Shown: in pieces, positions 11,489 through 22,500 of the stretch | How the letters are laid out: each line of letters opens with the position of its first letter | Position numbering within the stretch: the stretch's first letter is position 1 | Made by a program: the position numbers and the translations under genes | The notes under the pieces: generated by a model | Seen by the model: the letters and a program-made list of their open reading frames with translations, nothing else | The model's database searches: none | Told to the model about the DNA's origin: nothing | Assembly (NCBI GenBank): GCA_032622095.1 | Contig: CP136069.1 | Coordinates: 155,797,043-155,861,042 of the forward strand | Source: Siphonodentalium dalli | Lineage: Eukaryota > Mollusca > Scaphopoda > Gadilida > Siphonodentaliidae | DNA: 64,000 bases | Direction of reading: 5' to 3'

Positions 11489-11834
11489 AGGGTTGCTATA
11501 TACTAAATCCGGCAAATTATGGGACCATCTCCTTTTATAACTCTACAGAATATATGCAACAAATAAATGAATTTGAGCCATGGATTCATGCAAAATAGAA
11601 TTGTCTGCTCTATGAGCGATGCAAAAAACATGGTAATTATAATGAAAATGAATTTATGACTGGAGTCATAAATTAATTTTCATTATAATTACCATGTTGT
11701 TTGCATCGTTCGAGAGCACATGAGTGTATTTTGCACTAATCCATGGCTCAAATTCATTCGATTGTTGATTATATTCTGTTGAGTATAAAAGGAGATGGTC
11801 ACATAAATGGTCAGATTTAGTGTACATTACCCTT
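11489..11834. mobile_element. 346-bp palindromic element flanked by TTAA
   Basis: The element begins AGGGTTGCTATATACTAAATCC and ends with the imperfect inverse (GATTTAGTGTACATTACCCTT). It is flanked on both sides by TTAA (11485-11488 and 11835-11838). Copy B has a single TTAA at the matching position (ATATTAAAATATACAAC), giving a clean empty site. The two halves are complementary over nearly their whole length around a centre near 11660, with perfect stretches such as ATGGTAATTATAATGAAAAT. A TTAA duplication is the signature of piggyBac-type insertion, so a piggyBac-mobilised foldback MITE is the likely class. Confidence 0.85.
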
Positions 11835-12054
11835 TTAAGATATACAACACGTTACCAAACAGTAAATCAAATTGGGAGTTGATTTGTGTTTACCGGCAGA
11901 CATATTCACTGAGATATAACGGCCCACTGTGAACTTACCATTCGTTGGGAGGTATCTGAACAGCATGACTATTGGACGGTTGGCAGACAGTTGACAAAGA
12001 ATGTGAGCAACCGTGCGTACTTAAAGGGGTAGACTCGTCTAATGGATCCGAACC

Positions 12055-12185
12055 GAGCCTACTAATAGTGTGTCTGTTATTTTCAGAATGAGGTCCCCAT
12101 AAGATGAATTTAGTGATGCTATCCCACACCGCGGGCTAGCATCACAAAATTCACCCTCTGTGGACCACATATGCATAGGATAGGC
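12055..12185. repeat. Stem-loop relative of the CAGAATGAGG foldback family
   Basis: TTCAGAATGAGGTCCCCATAAGATGAATTTAGTGATGCTA is followed by the near inverse TAGCATCACAAAATTCACCCTCTGTGGACC. It shares its outer part (AGTGTGTCTG..CAGAATGAGG) with 10221-10645. The copy B counterpart is at about 60870-60970. Confidence 0.7.
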
Positions 12186-12206
12186 CCCGTCTTCTGGGAA
12201 GTATAG

Positions 12207-12715
12207 AGTGCCATAAAAAGAGGAAACGTCCAATGACCAAGGGAGTAGTTGTGAAACCAATCCTGACGACGGAGTTCGCATCCAGAGGACATATTGACCT
12301 TATCGACATGCAGTCCATGAGCCACAATAGTTTCAAGTGGATCATGGTGTACCAGGACCACTTGACAAAGTTTTGCATTCTACGACCACTAACTTCCAAA
12401 CGAGCCACTGAGGTAGCGTTCCAGCGTACAAGATTGCTACAAGAAGTGTTATCCTGAAAGGCAGCTATTCTCGAAACCAATTCGACGTTTGTCCTGAACG
12501 ACTTCTGACCGACAAAGACATTGACCAAAGCACCGAGCTCTCCCTATATACGACAGGCCGTTACACAATCTTCGATAAGTGGAGGACAAGGTTTCGTGAA
12601 TTGTTCCTGTAGTGGTCCGAAAAAGTGTCAGACGAGAAGATGTAAAGGTTTCAAGGCGGGACTACTCTGTAATAGCCGGTGCCACAGCAGTTTGAGCTGC
12701 TCGAACAAGTGACTC
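12207..12715 (+). pseudogene. Decayed integrase (rve) gene of a KRBA2-like transposon
   Basis: From 12209 the frame reads CHKKRKRPMTKGVVVKPI, then GHIDLIDMQSM and YQDHLTKFCILRPLTSKRA, the N-terminal part of a retroviral-type integrase core. The first catalytic aspartate lies in the D-L-I-D-M-Q-S motif. A TGA at 12455-12457 stops it, and the segment carrying the remaining catalytic residues is missing. In the same frame from 12521 a cysteine-rich tail follows (GGQGFVNCSCSG..CQTRRCKGFKAG..CNSRCH), closed by a stop at 12710. This tail is characteristic of the KRBA2-like integrase family as I remember it. The block is absent from copy B, so it inserted into copy A or was lost from B. It is clearly non-functional. 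Confidence 0.8.
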
Positions 12716-12844
12716 TAATCATTTGAAACTATTTCAATGTATATTTTATGTTTCTATTACATTTATGATTTATGATTATGAATAAAAATTAAATCAAGTC
12801 CTAATTTTATGTTCACAATTGAAGTCCCCGAACCAAAAATAGTA

Positions 12845-12975
12845 TTCAGTCATTTCGTGAAATGTCTGACCACTAAAATGACTGGAAATTTCAGTCATTT
12901 CACGAAGTGACTGGCCCTCACCGTGGTTTCGCGAAATGACTGAAAATTTTAGTCATTTCACGAAATGACTGGTTT
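12845..12975. repeat. Cluster of CAGTCATTTCGTGAAATGACTG palindromes
   Basis: Three to four copies of the palindrome CAGTCATTTC(G/A)(T/C)GAAATGACTG lie within 130 bp (near 12849, 12893 and 12949, with further half-sites). They are joined by AAAATTTTAG or GAAATTTCAG, themselves palindromic. They sit at the 3' side of the integrase pseudogene, inside the same copy-A-only insertion, so they may be the terminal repeats of that element. Confidence 0.75.
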
Positions 12976-13105
12976 CAAAATCTGACTGTACCATATAATA
13001 TTATACGGTATCAAATTAACATGGTCTTTAGTTACTTTTTCTCTTCTGTGATGTTTCTATATTCCCTTAAGTTGCAGAAGATAAACTGCATAGTCGAGGT
13101 GAATA

Positions 13106-13486
13106 ATTGGTGAGCATCACATACTTCAACTGACGAACTTCAATCTGATCCTAGGTCTCCGATAGCAGTTGAGGCTTAAGCCACTAAATTCACCCTCTGT
13201 GGACCTCATTAAGAGACACATTATTTGCAGACGATCGTTACAAGTACGGAATTTACATAGATATATTCCATTTGGGCCGAGAAATAATCAACATTATAAA
13301 CAAGTTGGTGCTGTGAACTTTGAATACATATTGGAATCCCGGAACCAGTGAACATGGGGTATGATATGTTATGAATCATACATGCACATCATGCTATAGA
13401 CGGCTACTATACGGGTGTATTCACTCGAAAATATATATAACTAAAGTTTAGTCAAACTGTAAACAAACGTTTAGACGACGTTTACA
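13106..13486. repeat. Inverted fragment of the foldback family, then unique sequence
   Basis: About 13108-13210 (GCATCACATACTTCAACTG..GATCCTAGGTCTCC..AGTTGAGGC, then AAATTCACCCTCTGTGGACCTCATT) is the reverse complement of the interior of the foldback element at 59395-59530. The remaining 270 bp shows no recognisable feature. Confidence 0.65.
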
Positions 13487-13650
13487 CGACGCCGACGTTT
13501 AGACGACAACGACGATGATGATGATGATGGTGATCACGATGATGACGACGATGACGGCGATGATGACGACGACGACGATTATGATGATGAAGACGAGGAT
13601 GATGATATTGAGGAAGACGATAATTGTGATGGTAATGTTCCGGATGACGA
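13487..13650. repeat. GAC/GAT trinucleotide-rich tract
   Basis: An impure GAY trinucleotide repeat with interspersed GAAGAC and GATATTGAGG. It encodes poly-Asp on one strand and His/Arg runs on the other. No splice sites or conserved flanks suggest a coding exon. Confidence 0.85.
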
Positions 13651-14755
13651 AGAAGTGGTGATATAATGACGATGACAAAAATAGTAATAGTATATGAGCA
13701 CTCCTCTGCCATAAGAAAATGACAAGTTCTACATTAGTGGCTCTTTTTGAATTTTTTAATTTAATTTATATTTTTTGAATTTTTTTTGTTCAACAGCAGA
13801 TGAGAGTTCAATAAAAAATATATAATAAATTGAATTTAAATAAAAAAATTTAAATTAAACTATTTAAAAGATCAAAATTTGCACGAATCATGAGTCTGTT
13901 TCGGCTAATTAACATAAGGTCAAGTGCTGATGTGTTCACTTCGGAAGTCAATCTCGGGTAACAGACAATATAAAATGGATAAAGTCTTATTACCAGTGGG
14001 CGGTACTACCACTGTGTGTGTGGCCTTTGTGGAAAGCTCCATTATCACAAGACTCTTTAATTAATATGCCATAGCTAGCCATGTCGCCCGCTGCATATTC
14101 GCACAATGAGTCTTCCAAAGTTCGTTATAATCAGCCTTTTTCTTTTGGACCTTGTATAGATCGCGTTGTTTATTCCATTATTTTCTCTCAGCTGCATTTC
14201 CTCCAACAGTTCAGACACAGCTTCATCGGCCCACATGATAATGTTAGCGGAATTATATACGCAGAACTAAACGTCGCAAAATAAAAAAACGCAATTGGGG
14301 AACTGTCTTAATACGCATGAAATTAATATAAGTAGATAAACATGCATCGAGATCATATGAATAAAACGTACTACGTGCATGATATGTGAATGGATGGGGA
14401 CCATCCAATCGGATTGAGTACCTTTAACTTTCGTTATTATATTTTTCATGCTTACATAAACGTGTTCTTGGTAGCTTGGCGAGTTTGATGAATCACTCAT
14501 TCAAGACAATTGAGCAACTTAAATAAACTAAACGGTGGGGAATGACGTGGTTTCCAGGTTGGTGAATACCACGAATTCAAAATGGCCGAGGCGATTACAA
14601 ACCATATCATTTTGACTGTTGCGAGCATATGCTAGTTTATTTTTAAACCTTTTATATACCTTATCTGTTCGGAAATACTCACTAGTTTTCTATAACATTC
14701 TGACCAAATTTGCCAGTCGGAGATTCGATATAGCTCATAATTGTATCAGCTTGCT
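13651..14755. repeat. AT-rich stretch and a repeat shared with 18983-19205
   Basis: 13740-13870 is very AT-rich with complementary A- and T-runs. About 14068-14300 (CATATTCGCACAATGAGTCTTCCAAAGTTCGTTA ... AACGTCGCAAAATAAA(A)AACGCAATTGGG) recurs at 18983-19205 in the same orientation with about 85 percent identity by eye. The rest, to the minisatellite, holds no recognised feature. Confidence 0.65.
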
Positions 14756-15995
14756 GATATCTTTAGAAAATATAGAAAACTAATGTTGAAATTGACAGGT
14801 GTGATATCTTTAGAAAATATAGAAAAACGAACGTTGAAATTGACAGGTGTGATATCTTTAGAAAATATAGAAAACTAATGTTGAAATTGACAGGTGTGAT
14901 ATCTTTAGAAAATATAGAAAAACGAATGTTGAAATTGACAGGTGTGATATCCTTAGAAAATATAGAAAACAAATGTTGAAATTGACAGGTGTGATATCCT
15001 TAGAAAATATAGAAAAACGAATGTTGAAATTGACAGGTTTGATATCTTTAGAAAATATAGAAAACAAATGTTGAAATTGACAGTTGTGATATCCTTAGAA
15101 AATATAGAAAACTAATGTTGAAATTGACAGGTGTGATATCTTTAGAAAATATAGAAAAACGAATGTTGAAATTGACAGGTGTGATATCTTTAGAAAATAT
15201 AGAAAAACGAACGTTGAAATTGACAGGTGTGATATCTTTAGAAAATATAGAAAACTAATGTTGAAATTGACAGGTGTGATATCTTTAGAAAATATAGAAA
15301 AACGAACGTTGAAATTGACAGGTGTGATATCCTTAGAAAATATATAAAACAAATGTTGAAATTGACAGGTGTGATATCTTTGGAAAATATAGAAAAACGA
15401 AGGTTGAAATTGACAGGTGTGATATCTTTCGAAAATATAGAAAACAAATGTTGAAATTGACAGGTGTGATATCCTTAGAAAATATAGAAAACTAATGTTG
15501 AAATTGACAGTTGTGATATCTTTAGAAAATATAGAAAAAGGAATGTTGAAATTGACAGGTGTGATATCTTTAGAAAATATAGAAAACTAATTTTGAAATT
15601 TACACGTGTGATATCTTTAGAAAATATAGAAAACTAATGTTGAAATTGACAGGTGTGATATCTTTGGAAAATATAGAAAAACGAAGGTTGAAATTGACAG
15701 GTGTGATATCTTTCGAAAATATAGAAAACAAATGTTGAAATTGACAGGTGTGATATCCTTAGAAAATATAGAAAACTAATGTTGAAATTGACAGTTGTGA
15801 TATCTTTAGAAAATATAGAAAAAGGAATGTTGAAATTGACAGGTGTGATATCTTTAGAAAATATAGAAAACTAATTTTGAAATTTACACGTGTGATATCT
15901 TTAGAAAATATAGAAAACTAATGTTGAAATTGACAGGTGTGATTTCTTTAGAAAATATAGAAAAACGAATGTTGAAATTGACAGGTGTGATATCT
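14756..15995. repeat. 47/48-bp minisatellite, about 26 units
   Basis: The unit is GATATCTTTAGAAAATATAG, then AAAACTAATG (47 bp) or AAAAACGAACG (48 bp), then TTGAAATTGACAGGTGT. The two length classes often alternate. A six-unit block of 284 bp beginning GATATCTTTGGAAAATATAG is duplicated exactly (about 15374 and 15658). Minus-strand open frames reading FSIFSKDITPVNFNI are a property of the unit, not a gene. Confidence 0.95.
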
Positions 15996-16495
15996 TGCCA
16001 CCATTATCGAGTAAATTATGACGTAGGTTCCTGACCCTGTAACGATTCGTCATTAGTGAAGATGTATAAGTTTGACAAGGTGCTTACTGACTTATCTTAA
16101 TTAGAGCACTGTTGTGGTCCACAAATACAATAGACACGCTGTGATGTGTTCCAACAAATTAACTCGCTACCATTGATTAACCACAATCTGAAGCAATTCA
16201 GACATTCACCTTTAAAACATTGATGGGATCAGAGGCACGATCTTTTATTTGGTCTTATGTCAAGAGATAATGGCCTATAAGGCATAGAAAACTTCTGTAA
16301 ACTTAATATGTCAACAAAACCGCATACATGGGATTAAGATCTACCAATGCCAACATAATAACGTCATGTGAATGAACAAACTTACCTTTCAATACTCTGC
16401 ATTGAAGTTTAGAGTGCCTATTGCACAGCGTTTTATATTAGTTATTAGTATACAAGCGAGCGTTGTCAACAATTCGTGAGTTGGTTCGATCTAAA
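15996..16495 (+). promoter_or_regulatory. Upstream region and probable 5' UTR of the cadherin gene
   Basis: This 500-bp interval between the minisatellite and the start codon should contain the 5' UTR and promoter. A weak TATA-like string (TTTTATATTAG, about 16430) lies 66 bp before the ATG. No further core element is convincing. An additional non-coding first exon further upstream cannot be excluded. Confidence 0.35.
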
Positions 16496-16562
16496 ATGAC
16501 TCCGAGAATATGGACACCGCTTGTGCTCGCCCAGGTTCTTTGGATTTGTGTTCGTGCCCAAG
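16496..16562 (+). CDS. Cadherin gene exon 1: signal peptide
   Basis: ATG in good context (AAAATGA) opens MTPRIWTPLVLAQVLWICVR followed by AQ. This is a short basic start, a hydrophobic core and a plausible cleavage site after VRA. The exon ends CAAG|GTACTT in phase 1, matching the phase of the next acceptor. It is too short for an open-frame scan and was found by reading upstream of exon 2. Confidence 0.8.
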
Positions 16563-19500
16563 GTACTTATTTTCTTAAAAGAAATAGCACTTGTTTCGAG
16601 TAAGATTATGTAGTTACTGTTTTAAGACAAATTCTATAACGCGCGATAATTCAAGTGTTATTTCTTATTATCTGATCCCAGTAGTAGCGAGTTTGCGATA
16701 CCCGTCCGACGGGAGCTGGTACGGGTGAATCGGTGAACATCGTCACGGTCACTTGGGTACTTTAAATGCAACACATAAAGCGATAGCGAATTGAAACGGA
16801 TAGATGTGTCCCATTGACCGGTAGCCTTTCAGTACGATTTTCTCACGCAAAGGCCCATGAATTCAATGAAATTGCAGTCAGCTATGAGTTAACATATTTA
16901 TTGCAAGATTTCATGGGCAAATATCATTGATAAAGTTGTCATTTTAACCCAGGTTTGGTGTTCAAATTCTCGAGGCGGCTTCTAGCACTTAGATAAATAC
17001 GGAAGGCCGATCTTTTCACTGACAACTTTGTTCACTGCATTAATGGCAGGTTGTGGTCAATAGAATGAGTAGATGGTGCTATAGACGCATTCTCGACCCA
17101 TTGCAGCGACGTGGCTATAAATGGTCTCCGCGTTAGGAAGGGTGTCCACCTTCGAATTTCTAACTACACCCCTTCAACCATATCAAATTCACAAGTTTTG
17201 CGCATTTGCACCCCCTTTGAACCACAATACTGGTGAATATTGTAGTGGGATAATATAGGTCGCCAACGACACGAAATACCTATATACATACTCTACAAAA
17301 TCTAAACATAATCAGAACGAGTTTCAGCTGTTTTCTTTGTTCGCACAGAAGTGAAGCAAACGCTCTTTATTCAATCCGTATAATAAACAGACTACATTTC
17401 AACCAACCTCTTGGGATAAATATTCCCTTGCCCCGACGGACCGACCATTCGATCTGTTGAAAGATTGCAAACCAATATTTACATAAAGGTACTCAATCCG
17501 ATCAGACGGTCACCATACCATCAAGTTACAACAACAATATTCCTTCAAAATACGCCTTTGTTATCAGAATCGATTATTTACAACAAAATAATGCGAATCG
17601 GTGTCAACTATAGTATAAAATTTCACAAAACGTGTTATTTATAATACATGTTTATCAACGAAATATGGCCGAATTATCACGAAATTTGACCGTTTTCCCA
17701 CTTGATTTTAGAGATAAGCATCTTCATCCACAATTTTGTCCGAGACCGTCGGTGTGATGACTATATTCTGGGACACAAATAATTATACATTTCAAGAAAT
17801 ATTCAAACTTCAAAAATCGATAACTGATCACTCTGAGCTTTGATGGGTGTGTTCCTCGACTCGAATCAAATATATTTTGACCCCCGAAGCCAAAGAAATA
17901 GTAACTTGGGAGCGTTAATTCGAATTATGCATCGCTCATATGACTAAATATAAGGGACAACTGCGGTCTTATATCTAACTGAAAGTACATGTCGGACATT
18001 ATTAGACCCTTGGTCTAAAACAGTACATTTTACACCGAATGTTGGTTGGAAATTTTTAACTATAACGTAATTGTATATTTGAGCTATCATAATCTATTTT
18101 CTAAGTTTAAAAATTCCAACCGATTTATAGTTCAACACTCGATCGGTCTATGACATGTAGAATCCAATTGTTGAAAATGTTACCAATATGAGTGAAAGAA
18201 AAGCAACATCCTCTTCTAATTGCCACCTCGTCCTCGATGAAAGCAACTGATTATCCTGGGGCTCATCTAATCTAAATAAAAAAAAATCCAACAATCCATA
18301 ACACTAAGTATAACATCGGCCAATAAAGCGAATAACAATCTATTTATATCATAGTATCTTTTTTGTTGCAGTTGGCTCACCATACATTACCAGTCGATGT
18401 GATGAGTTATATCGGTAAAACAGTTTGCGATTACAAAAGGTGTATCGGTACGGGTAGCTACCCGTACGCGTAACCGTACCCGTACCGGTTTGAAATCGCA
18501 AACTCGCAATTATTTTTTTCAAAAAAAGTCCAGTTTACACCAGTTTTTACTGAGCTTTCTGAGAGGGTGACTGACAACAAATACGGTTATCGAGAAATAA
18601 CTTAAAGTGATAACCAATATTGTATTACAGTGTATTATGAATTGCGATTATGTTTAAAGAGTTTTATGAAATGAAATTATGATTAAATTATATCCACATT
18701 GGCAGAGCTTCATTTTTGTATAGGCGAATAAAACACAGTAACTCCCGTTGACAGAGTCATTCATTGTGGTCAATAGTTCATATCCATACCAATGAATGAA
18801 TGGGAACTGACACGCAGGTGCGTCTTTGCCTGTCATATGTCTGTTTTATTTGAAAGCATAATGCAAGAATGAAGAATTGGCTTTTTCTAATGGCTGCGAC
18901 ACACGTACCACCGTAGCGATGGCATAGCAGGTGTGACAATTTATTATGGTGGGTGGAGTTTGGTGACAATTTGTCGTATAACATATTCGCACAATGCATG
19001 AGTGTTCCAAAGTTCGTTACACTCAGCCTTTTTCTTGTTTGGTCCTTGCATAGTTAGCTTTGTTTATTCCAGAAACTTTCTCTCAGCTGCATTTCTTCCA
19101 ACGGTTCCGACACAGATTCATCGGCCCACGTGATCATGTTAGATGAATTATGTCTATAGAACTGTAAACGTCGCAAAATAAAAGAACGCAATTGGGCGGT
19201 GTGACTAATTACCACTCGGGACAGCCCGGGCGCCCCCATGGGACCGTGGACGCTATATATATCGACGTTATAAGCGATATATACCACCTGAGCGCAACAT
19301 AGAAAATTCTACTCGCTCGCTCGTATCCGGTCGGTGTTTTTAACCCCTCGAATGGCGATATTGGCTAAGAGAGCCCGCGGGACCCCGGGGTCTTCGTGTG
19401 GATTCGGACAGTATATTTTGATGATGCGTGGTAGTACAATGCCACCTAAGTGTGATATTCAAATATTGACTCGCGAACGCGTCCACGCCGGTGTTATTAA

Positions 19501-22500
19501 TCCCTCGGTAACCGGTAATATACCGTATAAACAAAAATAACCCGGAGGGGTCGGGACCGCCAGGGGGAGCCCGGGCGCCCACATGGGCACATTGACACTA
19601 TATTTCGACGTTATAAGGTAGCGACATACTACATGAAGGCAACGTAGAACATTGTATTGGCTCGCTCGTCTCCGATCGGTGTTATTAACCCCGCAAATGC
19701 CAATATTGTTTAAGAAAGTCCTGGTGAGCCCGGGTGTCTTCGTGTGGTTTCGGACAGTATATTTTGATGATACGCGGTAGTACAATACCACCTGTGTGAC
19801 ATCCAAACATTGACTCGCTGACGCGTTCGCCGATGTTATTACCCCCCCCCCCCCCCAAATCCGGTAAAATACCGTATAAACACAAACTAGAGAACTAGCG
19901 CTCGTGTGGTAAAACATTCCACTCACCCGGCAACACACACCAAGCGGGAGCCGGAGTAAAAACCGACCCATCACGAGCGTATTAGGATGGGGTGCAAGGA
20001 AATTCAGACCCACAAGAGGTCAAATTACCTCTCATCGAGTTGGGACGGGCTTGCCTCTCTGGCCTTTCTTCGGTTTTGTCAGTCGAGAATGGTCCATCAA
20101 GATGAGTCTGTTCCACAATATTATTGTGTATTTCAGTTCTGCCCCCGGTGATAGCTGTGGAAAATAAAGCTGTCACGTGGCTTGAGAATTCAGTCGTGTC
20201 GGCAAACATGACCCAGTATACTGCCAGGTGTACTGAACCACAGGACAATGCCATCACTTACTCTATTTACAGCAACAACGGAAATGACCCGTCCGGTGTA
20301 CTCAATCTGGACTCAAACACTGGTAAGTAATATATTGGGCTAGATGTACAGTGGTCTCAGAGTAATATAGGTATTCGGCATCTATAGCGATGTTACGCAC
20401 GCAGATGCGCGGATGATTGTAACTATGTAACGTCACAGGTCATGTGATTGTTTGGTCGTTGGCTATAAAGGTCCCGGGCAGATTTGAGCAAACAAGCTTA
20501 GCAATCGGACTCGCAAGCAACATTGCTCGCGAATCAGGTTTGCCGAAGACTTGAGCAATCCTGTTGAGGTGTATTTTAAAATTGAGGGAAGCAACGCCAT
20601 GCAAATTCATCCAGATTTGTTTTTTTTCTAGAATATTTATCAGTTTCTGACTGGCCACTGGGGACGGACCGGCACTCACCGGATCGACCATGGTTCGGCT
20701 CGGTGTGAGAAATTGTTTTAATCTGAACATGAAATTTGCTAAATCATAGCATCCAGACTGGCATCAATCTTTCCAATTGTTAGAAATGTTGACACCTGAC
20801 ACCCCCCCCCCCCCCCCCCCCCCGCTAATAAATTGTTGTTGTGAAATTTCCAACAAATGTTGTATCAGCTATATCAAATTTTCAATTGTTGATAATTTGA
20901 CCAAAGTTGGGGTGGTGACCTGTCGGCACGTCCCTGTCTCAACCCTTGGTACATGGGGATCAATATGTCGACATTTGAATATAGCCGTTTAGTTACTAGA
21001 TCGTATGTAGGTCGCCTCGCATATATAAGAGAATGCATTGGCCTAACAATGTTTTTTAAATAAAAGTTTCTTACAATTTTTAGGGCATAAAATAAAAAAC
21101 ATCCATTACCCTGCAGGGAGCCCCACACATATATAGAAGCATATAGAAGAGTGTCGTCTGTTCATGTTTGTCTGGGGCTCTGTATGGGTGAAATTATAAA
21201 ATTGTTAAAGAATACAAGAAAAAATTATTGAAATTGTAAAAAATTGTTAGGCCAATGCATTCTCTTATATATGCGAGGCGACCTATGGTCGACTCGCATA
21301 TATAAGAGAATGCATTGGCACAGGGTAAACAAATCACAAATGATTATCATTTTAATTTATATTTACTATCTGAACGGACATAGCGAATTGGAACCGTGTA
21401 TATTGTAGTGGGGATAAAATATGTCGCTAAAGACAAGAAATACCTGTATACATAGACCTACTCTGCAAAATATAAGCACAATCAGGGCGAGTTTTCTGTG
21501 TTTCGTACAGAAGCGAATCAAAGGCTCCTTCTCCAATTCGTATGATAAACAGACTACATTTTAACACCTTTTATCGTTACCAAATTTAACTCTTCAACCT
21601 ACCTCCGGGTTTAGATCCCGAAAAAAAACCCAATTCTTGGGATAAGTATTCCTTGCCCCGACCCTTCGATCTGTTGAAAGATTCCAAACCAATGTTTACT
21701 TAATATGACTAAATATTCCCCAACTAAAATAAGGGCCAAATTCTGTCTTATGTCTGACTGAAAGTACGTGTAGGACATTATTAGACCTTGGTTCTAAAAC
21801 AATACATTTTACACCGAATATTGATTGGAAAATTGAATTATAACGTAATTGAATATTTGACCTATATATCATAATATATTTTCTAAGTCTGAAAATTCCA
21901 ACCGATTTACAGTCAACACTCGATCGGTCTATGACTTGTAGAATCCAATGTTGAAAATGTTACCAAGATGAGTGAAACAAAAGCACCAACCCCTTCCAAC
22001 TGCATGATAAAAGCAATTGATTATTATGAGGCACATCTAATCGTAATAAAATTCTCAACAATCCATAATGGTAACGGTTGATTCACCATATATTACCAGT
22101 CGATGTGATGAATTCTAGCCGTAAACAGTTTGCGATTACAAAACGTTCACCGGTACGGGTACCTACCCGTACGCGTACCCGTATATGCCCTTACCGGTTT
22201 GAAATCGCAAACTCTCTATTATATGCACAATTTAACATGAAAGTTTGATTATGATACACCATTATGACCGTAAAATGTCACTTTTTCCGATGTATATAGC
22301 ATCAGGTAGTGAATTGCAGGGCAAAATCGATTAAAAGTTACAAAATCTCCCACCACTGGATATGGATGTAAATTATGCTACATAAAGATATACACACGGG
22401 ACTTCGACGTAAAACCATAGTTATTCTAGTTAAGCAATGGTTTTACTATGGTGTACTTGTGAAATTGATTAGACTTTAGTTCACCATAGTTTTACCACAA

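Larger units (their letters stand above)
7230..13105 (+). repeat. Segmental duplication copy A (partner 57077-61105)
   Basis: Collinear similarity to 57077-61105 begins at CTGGATAATATATTGTATGGTTGAG and ends at GCAGAAGATAAACTGCATAGT. It covers the end of what in copy B is intron 5, the last cadherin exon and about 3 kb of 3' flank. Copy A is longer because it carries extra segments absent from B: about 7893-8342, 8523-9050, 9975-10108, 11489-11834 and 12207-13010. Copy A lies upstream of exon 1 of the cadherin gene, so it may be the remnant of a tandemly duplicated neighbour gene whose earlier exons are lost or beyond the window. Confidence 0.9.
16563..20136 (+). other. Intron 1 of the cadherin gene
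   Basis: Begins GTACTT and ends GTGTATTTCAG. It contains the 1.8-kb TIR element (16687-18507), the repeat 18983-19205 and the tandem duplication 19222-19895. No other exon was recognised. Confidence 0.75.

Noticed and set aside
13482-13712. Histidine-rich minus-strand frame
   Set aside because: A translation of the GAY trinucleotide tract with no flanking evidence of coding.
14763-15447. Minus-strand frames reading FSIFSKDITPVNFNI repeats
   Set aside because: Produced by the 47/48-bp minisatellite; stops and frame changes follow unit length.
19459-20013. 184-codon minus-strand frame over the tandem duplication
   Set aside because: Not conserved between the two 346-bp copies; no domain and no splice signals.
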